A DNA stretch of 9,585 nucleotides from Eubacteriales Family XIII. Incertae Sedis bacterium (GCA_031290715.1 JAITNA010000119.1:1-9585), one strand, 5' to 3'; positions 1 to 8,399 are shown, counted from the stretch's first letter. The notes: generated from the sequence alone by a model not told the origin. Made by a program: numbers and translations.

Positions 1-1223
1 AGCGGCGCCAAAAATCCGCCGTAGACATTCAGGAAATCGAACATGAAACCCTGAAAACTCGCCGACAAGATGAACGGGATGAAATAGACGAGCGCAATGA
101 TACAGGCAATGAGCGTCCCGAGCTTGTAGCCGATCTTTTTCGGCGACAGGTTTGAGAACCCGTTGGCCGGCGCGACGACATTTGCCGCGATATTCGTCGT
201 CAGCGTCGCGATAACCACGCCGATGCCGACAACAAAGACCACCACGCGCATGAGGGCCGTGCCGTTATTCAGTACGCCGAGCGCGTCCGTGGGGCTGAAG
301 AACGATGTGCCAAGCGCGAGGAAAGTGGCCTGTGCGTAGAACGCGCCGACGATGGCGCAAAACGCCATGCCCGGCACCATACCGAACATCTGGCCGCGGA
401 ACTGCGCTTTCTGGCTCCTTGCGTAACGCGAGAAATCCGGGATATTCAGCGCCATGGTCGCCCAGAAAGCGATGTTGCCGTTCAGCGCCGCAAGGAAAGC
501 AAAGACGTATTGGCTCGTACCCTCAAGCCCGCCCGCGCTGAGTTTGGACGTAACGACATCGCCGAATGAAAAGCCCGCGTCGCCGGCGATCTTGACTGCC
601 CAGATGATGAGGGCGATCGCCAAAATGATGAGGATCGGTGAACCATACGATTCAAAAATCCGGATGGCCTTTGAACCCGCTGCCGTCAGCCAGCCGCTGA
701 TCGCAAGGAAGATCACAAAACCGACGACCACCGCCGCCGTAGCCGCGTCATTGAAGTTCGGCGCGATCGCCTTGATCATGAACAGGATCGCCGCGCCGCC
801 CGTCAAAGACTGCACCGCGTTCCAACCGCAAGCCGTGATGGCCCTCGACAGGGTCGGGATGTGTGCGCCCCGAATGCCGAACGTCAGCCTTGAAAAGACC
901 GGGAACGGAATGCCGTACTTCGTGCCGGCCTGCGAATTGAGCTGAATGGGGACAAGAATAATAGCGTTGCCGAGAATGACATTAATGACCGCGGCCCAGA
1001 CAGGCAAACCGACACCGACCGCGCCCGACGCCATCATGAACGATGGGATACAAATTGCCATCCCGACCCAAAGCATAGAAATATGATAAGTATTCCAGGT
1101 TCTCTCCGAGAACGATGTCGGCGCGAGGTCTGCGTTGTAGTATTTGGAATCTACAAGCTGCGCCCGTGCGGAGTCAGTCAGTTCATATAGACCGCCCCTT
1201 GTGAGTTGCGTATACTCTGCCAT
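1..1223 (-). CDS. NCS1-family nucleobase/allantoin/hydantoin permease, C-terminus cut by window edge
   Basis: Inner-membrane secondary transporter of the nucleobase:cation symporter-1 family, which imports purines, pyrimidines, allantoin or hydantoins with Na+ or H+. About 407 residues are visible; the family is usually about 450-500, so the last helices lie outside the window. The N-terminus has the family's polar lead followed by ERTWNTYHISMLWVGM (about 40-55). GWNAVQ (about 133-138) gives the Trp-x3-Gln pair that in Mhp1 stacks on and hydrogen-bonds the substrate; a second Trp lies just before NIPDFSRYARS (about 260-270), and TTNIAANVVAPANGFSNLSP (about 342-361) is the conserved TM8 segment. 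Many hydrophobic helices are evident. The ATG is preceded by AAAGGAGGT at 5-nt spacing. The gene follows the secG terminator, so it is probably a separate unit. The family call is firm; the substrate cannot be told from sequence, and no purine or allantoin catabolic gene is in view. Confidence 0.93.
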   Translation of the reverse strand, partial: MAEYTQLTRGGLYELTDSARAQLVDSKYYNADLAPTSFSERTWNTYHISMLWVGMAICIPSFMMASGAVGVGLPVWAAVINVILGNAIILVPIQLNSQAGTKYGIPFPVFSRLTFGIRGAHIPTLSRAITACGWNAVQSLTGGAAILFMIKAIAPNFNDAATAAVVVGFVIFLAISGWLTAAGSKAIRIFESYGSPILIILAIALIIWAVKIAGDAGFSFGDVVTSKLSAGGLEGTSQYVFAFLAALNGNIAFWATMALNIPDFSRYARSQKAQFRGQMFGMVPGMAFCAIVGAFYAQATFLALGTSFFSPTDALGVLNNGTALMRVVVFVVGIGVVIATLTTNIAANVVAPANGFSNLSPKKIGYKLGTLIACIIALVYFIPFILSASFQGFMFDFLNVYGGFLAP

Positions 1224-1234
1224 CAACTACCTCC

Positions 1235-1279
1235 TTTGGTTCCAATAAAATAACGATAATAAAAAAATAACGAACCAAA
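1235..1279. promoter_or_regulatory. AT-rich permease leader with 8-bp inverted repeat and internal 10-bp direct repeat
   Basis: TTTGGTTC (1235-1242) and GAACCAAA (1272-1279) are perfect inverted arms 29 nt apart. The interior is very AT-rich and carries AAAATAACGA twice (1247-1256 and 1264-1273). The arm nearer the permease shares its terminal three bases with the Shine-Dalgarno sequence (1229-1237). It could be an operator, or in RNA a hairpin near the ribosome binding site. A TATTAT -10-like hexamer is present inside, but no convincing -35. Function is inferred. Confidence 0.4.
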
Positions 1280-1306
1280 ATGAAAATAGTGCGCCTGCGC
1301 GCACTA
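1277..1306 (-). terminator. Intrinsic terminator of secG, containing the secG stop codon
   Basis: On the minus strand TAGTGCGC, a GCAG loop and GCGCACTA form a perfect 8-bp stem (1287-1306), immediately followed by TTTTCATTTT. The first three bases of the stem are the secG TAG stop codon, so termination follows directly on the end of translation. It separates secG from the permease. Confidence 0.85.
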
Positions 1307-1534
1307 CTCCAAAGCGACCAATACCAACGAAACGACGATGAATACGACCGCCCCGACAATCGTCACCTTCGTAAAGATGCCTTCCCAACCTCGGCTTTTC
1401 TTCTTTCCGAAAAGCTGCTCGGCGCCCCCGCCGATCGCGCCGGACAAGCCCGCGCTGTTTCCCTGCTGCAAGAGCACAAACGCAATCAAAATCACGCTCG
1501 AAGCCAGCAACAGTATTTTCAAGACAATTTCCAC
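1304..1534 (-). CDS. secG: Preprotein translocase subunit SecG
   Basis: Small membrane subunit of the SecYEG channel that assists SecA-driven protein export. The 76-residue product has the family layout: a first membrane helix (about 4-23), the conserved cytoplasmic loop LLQQGNSAGLSGAIGGGAEQ (21-40) with LFGKKKSRGWEG after it, and a second helix (about 55-73). The start is placed at a GTG whose GGAGGT is 7-8 nt upstream. An in-frame TTG two codons earlier lies only about 2 nt from the same site and is a poorer choice. secG often follows eno in Bacillota glycolytic operons; here it follows hppA. It has its own consensus promoter and a terminator. Confidence 0.95.
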   Translation of the reverse strand: MEIVLKILLLASSVILIAFVLLQQGNSAGLSGAIGGGAEQLFGKKKSRGWEGIFTKVTIVGAVVFIVVSLVLVALE

Positions 1535-1541
1535 AATCAAT

Positions 1542-1547
1542 ACCTCC
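1542..1547 (-). promoter_or_regulatory. Shine-Dalgarno site that decides the secG start
   Basis: GGAGGT on the minus strand. Its distance to the GTG at 1532-1534 (7-8 nt) is normal, while the TTG at 1538-1540 is too close. This favours the 76-residue form over the 78-residue one. Confidence 0.75.
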
Positions 1548-1572
1548 GTTCAATCAGCAAAAACACAGGCGC

Positions 1573-1601
1573 ATTATATCAAATACGCCCGCGCTTGTCA
1601 A
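1573..1601 (-). promoter_or_regulatory. Consensus sigma-70/sigma-A promoter for secG
   Basis: Minus strand: TTGACA (1596-1601), a 17-bp spacer and TATAAT (1573-1578), a 12/12 match to the housekeeping consensus. Predicted start near G1566 gives a 5' untranslated region of about 32 nt containing the GGAGGT. It lies wholly between the hppA stop and secG, so secG can be transcribed independently of the upstream genes. Confidence 0.9.
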
Positions 1602-1619
1602 AAAACCCTTACATTTTTT

Positions 1620-3647
1620 CTATCCGATCAATCCGGCTCCGAAAAGCGGCGCAAATACCACCGCCACGATCGTCATCAGCTTGATCAGAATATTCAGCGA
1701 CGGCCCCGATGTATCCTTGAACGGATCGCCGACCGTATCGCCGACGACGCCCGCCTTGTGCGCGGCGCTGCCCTTGCCGCCGTGGTGTCCTTCTTCGATA
1801 TACTTCTTGGCGTTGTCCCACGCCCCGCCCGCGTTCGCCATCATGATGGCAAGCAGCACGCCGGACGCAAGCGCCCCCGCGAGCAAACCGCCGAGCGCCG
1901 CCGCGCCGAGTACGACGCCGACGACCAAGGGCGCGATAATGGCGAGCAATCCCGGCGCGATCATCTCTTTGAGTGCCGCTTTCGTCGAGATATCGACGCA
2001 CCGGGCGTAGTCCGGGATGGACGTACCCGCCATGATCCCATCATCTTCCTTGAACTGGCGCCTGACCTCCTCGATCATCTGATACGCCGCCCTGCCGACG
2101 CTGTTCATCGTCAGCGCCGAGAACAGGAAAGGCAGCATCGCGCCGATGAAAAGGCCGATGATCACCATCGGGTTGAGAAGGTTGATACTATCCAATTTGA
2201 CGACCTGCGAATAAGACGCGAATAACGCAAGCGCCGTCAGCGCCGCGGAGCCGATCGCAAATCCCTTGCCGATAGCCGCCGTCGTATTGCCGACAGAATC
2301 GAGCTTGTCCGTGATCTTCCGCACATCCGCGGGCAGCTTGGTCATTTCCGCAATCCCGCCGGCATTGTCGGAAACCGGCCCATACGCGTCGACCGCGACG
2401 ACCATCCCCGTTGTGGAGAGCATACCGACCGCCGCCAAAGCAATGCCGTAGAGCCCCGCAAAGCCGTTCGCGACGAAGATACCGACCGCGATACAGATGA
2501 TGGGCCAGACCGTCGAAAGCATGCCGACGCCGATACCGCTGATGATCGTGGTCGCTTCGCCCGTGAGCGTCTGCTCCGCGATATGTTTTACCGACTTATA
2601 GTCGGAGGACGTATAGATTTCAGTAATCTTTCCGATCGCCACGCCGACGACGAGCCCCGCGATGATGGCGATGGCGCTGTTGAAATTGTCAAAGAACAAC
2701 TTGCTCATAATGAGCGAAACGATCACGATGATAATAGAACTCACATAGGTGCCCATATTCAGGGACGTCGCCGGATTGCCGCCCTCCTTGCCGCGTACAA
2801 AGAAGATACCGACAATGGAAGCGAGGATGCCGAGCGCCGCAAGGACAAGCGGAAAGACGATGCCCTCGAGCGGCGGGAGCTCAAAACTCGAACCAAAGCG
2901 CGGCGTGATCTGCGGAATGATGGCCGCCAACGTGATTGCGGAAATCACAGAACCCACATACGACTCAAAAAGATCGGAGCCCATGCCCGCGACGTCGCCG
3001 ACATTGTCGCCGACATTGTCCGCGATCACGGCGGGGTTTCTCGGATCATCCTCCGGAATGCCCGCTTCCACCTTGCCGACCAAATCCGCGCCCACATCCG
3101 CGGCCTTCGTATAGATGCCGCCGCCGACGCGTCCGAACAGCGCCATCGACGAAGCGCCGAGCCCAAAACCCGTGATGACTTTGTACACATCGACGCCCAG
3201 GACGATGAAAGCAAGGCCGAGGCCGAGAAGCCCCAGTCCGACCACGCAGAGCCCCATGACCGCGCCGCTGCGGAAAGCGACCTTCAGCGCCGCGGGCAGC
3301 CCGCTTTCATTCGCGGCATTCGCCGTTCTGACATTGCCCCAGGTCGCGACCTTCATACCGCAAAATCCCGCAAATACCGAAAATACCGCGCCGATTACAT
3401 ACAAAACAGCCGTCAGCCATCCAATCGACGGAACCACGCCGAGAACGACGAAAATCACGACGATAACGACCGCCATGAACTGGTATTCACGCTTCAAAAA
3501 CGCCATCGCGCCCGTGCTGATGAAGCCTGAAATTTCTTTCATTCTGTCTGACCCGACCGGCCGGCCCTTGATCCATCTCGACAATCCAAACGCGACAATC
3601 AACGCAATCGCGGCGACGACCGGGACCAGATACTTCAAAATTTCCAT
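1620..3647 (-). CDS. hppA: Membrane-bound ion-translocating pyrophosphatase, K+-dependent, probably Na+-pumping
   Basis: Integral membrane enzyme that hydrolyses pyrophosphate and pumps Na+ or H+ outward, recovering energy from biosynthetic PPi. The 675-residue protein is full length for bacterial members, with about 16 predicted helices. The catalytic signatures are intact: DVGADLVGK (184-192), DDPRNPAVIADNVGDNVGD (200-218), the NAGGAWDNAKKYIEEG segment (about 605-619) and GDTVGDPFKDTSGPSLN (about 635-651). GNTTAA (452-457) has Ala where K+-independent enzymes have Lys, which marks the K+-dependent class. The semi-conserved helix-6 glutamate is E228 in DLFESYVG, the position seen in Na+-pumping enzymes such as that of Thermotoga maritima, so Na+ transport is the better guess. 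A GAGG-rich stretch precedes the ATG. It lies 251 nt after tpiA, suggesting a separate or additional promoter. No convincing terminator follows. Confidence 0.97.
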   Translation of the reverse strand: MEILKYLVPVVAAIALIVAFGLSRWIKGRPVGSDRMKEISGFISTGAMAFLKREYQFMAVVIVVIFVVLGVVPSIGWLTAVLYVIGAVFSVFAGFCGMKVATWGNVRTANAANESGLPAALKVAFRSGAVMGLCVVGLGLLGLGLAFIVLGVDVYKVITGFGLGASSMALFGRVGGGIYTKAADVGADLVGKVEAGIPEDDPRNPAVIADNVGDNVGDVAGMGSDLFESYVGSVISAITLAAIIPQITPRFGSSFELPPLEGIVFPLVLAALGILASIVGIFFVRGKEGGNPATSLNMGTYVSSIIIVIVSLIMSKLFFDNFNSAIAIIAGLVVGVAIGKITEIYTSSDYKSVKHIAEQTLTGEATTIISGIGVGMLSTVWPIICIAVGIFVANGFAGLYGIALAAVGMLSTTGMVVAVDAYGPVSDNAGGIAEMTKLPADVRKITDKLDSVGNTTAAIGKGFAIGSAALTALALFASYSQVVKLDSINLLNPMVIIGLFIGAMLPFLFSALTMNSVGRAAYQMIEEVRRQFKEDDGIMAGTSIPDYARCVDISTKAALKEMIAPGLLAIIAPLVVGVVLGAAALGGLLAGALASGVLLAIMMANAGGAWDNAKKYIEEGHHGGKGSAAHKAGVVGDTVGDPFKDTSGPSLNILIKLMTIVAVVFAPLFGAGLIG

Positions 3648-3816
3648 TTCCCTCTTTTACCTCTTTTCTTTTCCTGTTCAATAACGATCATTCAGTCCAA
3701 ACAACAACCACTGTAACGTATTATCTATCAAATGCCATATTTTCCCGTTTTCGTTTCCGTTCCTGTCCCAATACCGGCATGTTGTTTTCAATTTTTTGAT
3801 CTCTTGTCCTTCCTTT
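3648..3816 (-). other. hppA leader region, no gene
   Basis: This 169-bp stretch between the hairpin pair and hppA is AT-richer than its surroundings. On the minus strand it has a purine-rich run (3740-3768) with an ACGGAA/ACGAAA/ACGGGA pattern, then a GATAAT -10-like hexamer without a good -35. Two GAGG-containing segments precede the hppA ATG. A promoter for hppA probably lies here, but I cannot place it with confidence. No reading frame in it resembles a known protein. Confidence 0.4.
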
Positions 3817-3864
3817 GTCAGCCGTAGAGTGCCACGCGGCGGAGCCGCTGCACTCCTGGCAGAC
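3817..3864. repeat. Hairpin element A, REP-like, with nested stems
   Basis: Plus-strand order: outer arms GTCAGCC (3817-3823) and GGCAGAC (3858-3864) with one mismatch; middle arms GAGTGC (3827-3832) and GCACTC (3850-3855); inner arms GCGGC (3836-3840) and GCCGC (3844-3848) around a GGA loop. An asymmetric internal loop, CAC opposite T, separates middle and inner stems. No T-run follows on either strand, so it is not a standard terminator. It may be a repetitive extragenic palindrome or an RNA-stabilising structure; only its structure is directly seen. Confidence 0.7.
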
Positions 3865-3896
3865 GTGGTACGACGGAGCTGAAGCTCCTGTACCAC
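3865..3896. repeat. Hairpin element B, same architecture as A, abutting the tpiA stop
   Basis: Plus-strand order: GTGGTAC (3865-3871), internal loop GAC, GGAGC (3875-3879), TGAA loop, GCTCC (3884-3888), a single T, GTACCAC (3890-3896). The 3-versus-1 internal loop (GAC opposite T) and the 5-bp inner stem match element A, although the stem sequences differ. It ends 2 nt from the tpiA stop codon and starts where A ends. Confidence 0.7.
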
Positions 3897-3898
3897 TG

Positions 3899-4651
3899 TC
3901 ATCCCTCGCAAATCGCCAGGAATTTGTCCGGCACAAGGCTCGCGCCCCCGACGAGCGCGCCGTCGATGTCCGGCTGCCCCAAGATTTCGGCCGCGTTCTC
4001 GGGCTTGACGCTGCCCCCGTACTGGATACGGATGTCCTGCGAAACCGCTTCCCCGTAAAGCTTCGCCGCTTCGCCGCGGATGAAAGCGCACATCTCCTGC
4101 GCCTGCTGCGGAGTAGCCGTGCGGCCCGTCCCGATCGCCCAGACCGGTTCGTAGGCAATCACGATCCGCCGGACATTTTCCGCGGGCAAATCCGCGAGCC
4201 CTTTCGCGAGCTGACAGCCGACCACGGAAAATTCCTCGCCGGCGTCCCGCTGCGCGAGGACCTCGCCCACACAAAAGATGGGGACGATCCCATGCTTGAA
4301 AGCCGTATGAAGCTTCTTGTTGACCGTTTCGTCCGTTTCGGCAAAATACTCCCGGCGCTCCGAGTGCCCGATCACACAGTAATCGACGCCGATCTCCGTC
4401 AGCATCGCCGCGGAAATCTCGCCCGTGAAAGCGCCCTCTTCCTCAAAATGCATATTCTGCGCGCCCAATCCGATCCCGCTGTCCGCGAGCGCCTGTTTCA
4501 GCATAGGCAGCTGCGTGAACGGCGCGCAGATCGCGGCCTCGTTTTTCGGTTTCGACGCCGAAAAAAGCGATTTGAACGCTTCGGCAAAGGCCGCCGCCTC
4601 CGCTGTCGTCTTGTACATCTTCCAGTTTCCCGCAATCAATTTCGTTCTCAC
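3899..4651 (-). CDS. tpiA: Triose-phosphate isomerase
   Basis: Cytosolic enzyme interconverting dihydroxyacetone phosphate and glyceraldehyde 3-phosphate. The 250-residue product is the normal family length. Catalytic residues are all present: Lys11 in AGNWKMYK, His96 in VIGHSERR and Glu168 in AYEPVWAIGTG, the last leading into mobile loop 6. The phosphate-binding YGGSVKPEN (211-219) and GGASL (235-239) are intact. The start is a GTG with AAGGAGGG about 8 nt upstream; an upstream in-frame TTG at 4678 would add nine residues, lies upstream of that site and lacks one of its own. The gene follows pgk by 42 nt and is probably cotranscribed with it. Two hairpins begin 2 nt after its stop codon. 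Confidence 0.98.
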   Translation of the reverse strand: MRTKLIAGNWKMYKTTAEAAAFAEAFKSLFSASKPKNEAAICAPFTQLPMLKQALADSGIGLGAQNMHFEEEGAFTGEISAAMLTEIGVDYCVIGHSERREYFAETDETVNKKLHTAFKHGIVPIFCVGEVLAQRDAGEEFSVVGCQLAKGLADLPAENVRRIVIAYEPVWAIGTGRTATPQQAQEMCAFIRGEAAKLYGEAVSQDIRIQYGGSVKPENAAEILGQPDIDGALVGGASLVPDKFLAICEG

Positions 4652-4658
4652 AAAAACA

Positions 4659-4666
4659 CCCTCCTT
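4659..4666 (-). promoter_or_regulatory. Shine-Dalgarno site that decides the tpiA start
   Basis: AAGGAGGG on the minus strand, about 7-8 nt before the GTG at 4649-4651. It supports the 250-residue product that begins just before the conserved TKLIAGNWKMYK. Confidence 0.8.
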
Positions 4667-4693
4667 AGCTTTCGGCAATTCGGCAAGGGCCGC

Positions 4694-5889
4694 TCACCGA
4701 TCCGCGATCACCGCGATACCCGGCAGCGTTTTGCCTTCCATGAATTCGAGCGAAGCGCCGCCGCCCGTCGATACATGCGTCATTTTGTCCGCCAGGCCAA
4801 ACTGCTCGACCGCCGCCGCGGAATCGCCGCCGCCGATCACGGTCACAGCGCCGGAAGCCGCCATCGCTTCCGCCACAGCCCTCGTCCCCGCGGCGAAGGC
4901 GGGCATTTCAAAAACGCCCATCGGCCCGTTCCAAAAAACGGTTCCGGCCGCCGCGATCCGATCCGCAAACAAACCGATCGTTTCCGGCCCGATGTCGAGC
5001 CCCATCAGGTCGGGCGGGATTTCATCCGCGTTGCGGATAAAAGCGGGCGCGTCGTTCTCGAAAGCCGCCGCCGCGTTCACATCGACGGGCAGGAGCAGCT
5101 CCGCGTTTTCCTCTTTCGCTTTTTCGATCAGGCTCTTCGCAAGATCAAGGCTCTCCGCGTCCAAAATGGAGCGGCCCACCTCAAATCCCTCGGCCTTGAG
5201 GAAGGTATAGGCCATCCCCCCGCCGATGAGCAGGGTATCGACTTTCTTCAGCAGATTTTCGATCACCTTGATCTTGTCGGCGACCTTGGCCCCGCCCAGG
5301 ATGGCGACGAACGGCCGCTTGGGATTTTCAAGCGCTTCCCCGAGAAACTTCACTTCCTTTTCAATCAGAAATCCCGATACCGCCGGAATATAGTCCGCGA
5401 CGCCGGCCGTCGATGCGTGATGCCGGTGCGCCGAACCGAACGCGTCGTTGACATACACCTCCGCAAGCGACGCAAGCTGCTCCGCAAACGGCCTTTGCGC
5501 ATCCTTGTCCTTGCAGTCCTCTTCCTTGCGAAAGCGCGTATTTTCGAGCAGCATGACCTCGCCGGGCAGGAGCGAAGCCGCTTTGGCTTTCACCTCCTCG
5601 TCAACGACCGCGGCTACGCTCTCGAACCATACGGGCCGCCCCAGTTTCTTTGTCAGGGCCTCCGCGACGGGGCGCAAACTGAACGCTTCGCTCGGCGCTC
5701 CGTCCGGGCGGCCGAGGTGTGACATGAGGATGATCTTCGCGCCCTCCCCAATCAAATATTGAATCGTGGGCAAGGCGCCCACGATTCTTGTATCATCCGT
5801 TATCACTCCGTCGTCATTCAGCGGCACGTTGAAGTCGCACCGCACAAGAACAATTTTCCCTTTTACATCAATATCCTTTATTGTCTTTT

Positions 5890-5893
<4 letters not shown>
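4694..5893 (-). CDS. pgk: Phosphoglycerate kinase
   Basis: Cytosolic enzyme transferring the acyl phosphate of 1,3-bisphosphoglycerate to ADP. The 399-residue product is typical for bacteria. The N-terminal substrate domain has VRCDFNVPL (17-25), SHLGRP (58-63), LLENTRF (115-121) and NDAFGSAHRHHAST (149-162). The C-terminal nucleotide domain has GGAKVADK (200-207), GGGMAYTFLKA (224-234), WNGPMGVFE (321-329), GGGDSAAA (354-361) and STGGGASLEF (375-384). The ATG lies in ATGA, shared with the gapA TGA stop. No good Shine-Dalgarno site stands at normal distance; the nearest GGAG is about 17 nt upstream. Translation is therefore probably coupled to gapA. Confidence 0.98.
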
Positions 5894-6897
<1,004 letters not shown>

Positions 6898-6929
6898 ACT
6901 GCTCTCCTTTTTTATGCCAATAAGTTCAT

Positions 6930-6944
6930 CGCCGATCATCGGCG
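6930..6944. repeat. Perfect 6-bp hairpin with the rpoN stop codon as its loop
   Basis: CGCCGA (6930-6935) and TCGGCG (6939-6944) pair perfectly, and the three-base loop is exactly the rpoN stop (TGA on the minus strand). No T-run follows, so it is not an intrinsic terminator. It lies about 20 nt before the gapA Shine-Dalgarno site. Confidence 0.6.
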
Positions 6945-8393
6945 CGTACGTCTGCCTGTTGACGATGGAATTTCCATTTCGTCCCTGTATTTCGCGACGG
7001 TTCTGCGGGAAATCCAAACCCCGTCCTTTTTCAAAACGACCGCAATCTGCTCATCTGAAAGCGGGAAATCGTGTTCCTCGGCCGCCACAATCTCCGCGAT
7101 CCGCGCCTTGACGTTATCCGCCGCCATGCCCTCGCCCTCATCGTTCAGGACGCCCGACCCGAAAAAATATTTCAGCTCGAACACCCCCTGCGGCGTTTGC
7201 GCGTATTTGCCCTTGATCGACCGGCTCACCGTTGATTCGTGGATTCCCAGTTCTTCTCCGATCTTCCTCAACGTCAGCGGTTTCAAGTACTTTCTTCCCT
7301 CATCGAAAAAAGCGCGCTGATGACGCAGGATTGCATTCACCACATTGTATATCGTTTGCTCCCGTTGTTCAAGACTTTTTATAAGCATCGCGGCGGCATT
7401 CAGTCTGTCTGCCAAAAATCGGTGCTCTTCGCTGTTCTTGTCGGCCGTCTGCAGCACTTTTCGATAAAATGGGCTCACGGTCAGGCTCGGAACGCCGGCT
7501 TTGTTGGTCGTGACCTCATAGCCGTCCTCCGTTTTTTCGATCAGGATATCGGGAATGATGTACCTTGTGTCGTCCGATCCCGAAAAACCGCGCCCCGGTT
7601 TCGGCTCAAGCCCCTTGATGATCTCGATCGCGTCGAGAATCTCCTTTTTTTTCAGCCCAGTCGCTTTCGCGATGGCGGAGATTCGCCCGGCCCCCACGTC
7701 CGCCAGATGATTTCGGACGATATCCCGGATTCCCGCTTCCGCTGCACCTTTTCGATCCAACTGAAGGATCAGGCACTCCCGCACATCCGCAGCCCCCACG
7801 CCCGCCGGCTCAAAACCGCGAATGATTTCCAGTACCGCCTCCGCCTCTTCCGGCTTTGCGGAAACAGCGGCGGCGATTTCCGCGGCGCTCTCCGTCAAAA
7901 ATCCGTTCCCGTCGAGAGATTCAATAATGTACAGCGCGATGATCCCGGCCCTCTGCGCGTCCGCGCAGACATTCGCAAAATCATCCTGCGGCAATTGTTC
8001 AATCAGATAATCTTTCAGCGTGATATCCGTCCGTCCGGGCCCGTCCCAAATGGCCATATCGGACGCCTGCGGCATGACATAGCCCTGGCCATAGCCGTAG
8101 CTGACGTCGTCGTATTCCTTCTCCTTCAAATACTCCGCCCAGTCGAAGTCGTCCGCTTTCTTGTCCCGGTCGGCCCGCTCGTCGGCATGTTCCTCCGGTG
8201 ATTCGTCCGGCCCGGCGGCAATAGCGGGCGCGGCGGCGTCCGCTTCCAAGATCGGATTGGCCGCAACCTCCTCCTCCAGATATTCATCAAGCTCCACGCG
8301 CGACAAGCCCAATATGCGAATCGCCTGAATCAGCGCCGGCGTCAAAGCCAACGTTTGCTTCTGTGTAATGTTCAGTTCCATCCCAAGTTTCAT
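6936..8393 (-). CDS. rpoN: RNA polymerase sigma-54 factor
   Basis: Alternative sigma factor that directs RNA polymerase to -24/-12 promoters opened by AAA+ activators. The 485-residue protein has all regions. Region I (1-50) has the activator-responsive pattern ITQKQTLALTPALIQAIRIL. An acidic region II follows (about 50-100, rich in Asp/Glu). The core-binding part includes GLEPKPGRGF (261-270). A helix-turn-helix lies in LRKIGEELGIHESTVSRSI (375-393). The C-terminal RpoN box SRRTVAKYR (462-470) reads the -24 element. The N-terminus MKLGMELNITQ aligns with E. coli MKQGLQLRLSQ, supporting this ATG, although no Shine-Dalgarno site precedes it and the likely promoter is immediately upstream. It lies 38 nt before gapA. 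No cognate activator is in the window. Confidence 0.97.
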   Translation of the reverse strand: MKLGMELNITQKQTLALTPALIQAIRILGLSRVELDEYLEEEVAANPILEADAAAPAIAAGPDESPEEHADERADRDKKADDFDWAEYLKEKEYDDVSYGYGQGYVMPQASDMAIWDGPGRTDITLKDYLIEQLPQDDFANVCADAQRAGIIALYIIESLDGNGFLTESAAEIAAAVSAKPEEAEAVLEIIRGFEPAGVGAADVRECLILQLDRKGAAEAGIRDIVRNHLADVGAGRISAIAKATGLKKKEILDAIEIIKGLEPKPGRGFSGSDDTRYIIPDILIEKTEDGYEVTTNKAGVPSLTVSPFYRKVLQTADKNSEEHRFLADRLNAAAMLIKSLEQREQTIYNVVNAILRHQRAFFDEGRKYLKPLTLRKIGEELGIHESTVSRSIKGKYAQTPQGVFELKYFFGSGVLNDEGEGMAADNVKARIAEIVAAEEHDFPLSDEQIAVVLKKDGVWISRRTVAKYRDEMEIPSSTGRRTRR

Positions 8394-8399
8394 AAAGCA

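Noticed and set aside
454..945. Plus-strand 163-codon frame
   Set aside because: It lies antisense to the NCS1 permease, whose minus-strand translation carries clear family motifs.
1602..1640. Intrinsic terminator at the end of hppA
   Set aside because: There is an A-run and a T-run around a short loop and a 3-bp CCG/CGG pairing near the stop, but no stable GC stem before the T-run, which runs into the secG -35.
3826..3840. TGGCAC on the minus strand near hairpin A as the -24 element of a sigma-54 promoter for hppA
   Set aside because: The -12 TTGC element is not at the required spacing; the TGGCAC is explained by the hairpin stem. I found no other convincing -24/-12 promoter in the window.
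3815..5722. Long plus-strand open frame of 635 codons antisense to tpiA and pgk, and similar ones antisense to hppA, gapA and rpoN
   Set aside because: Their translations are Arg/His/Asp-rich low-information sequences without family motifs, exactly opposite strongly conserved genes in GC-rich DNA. They are antisense shadows.
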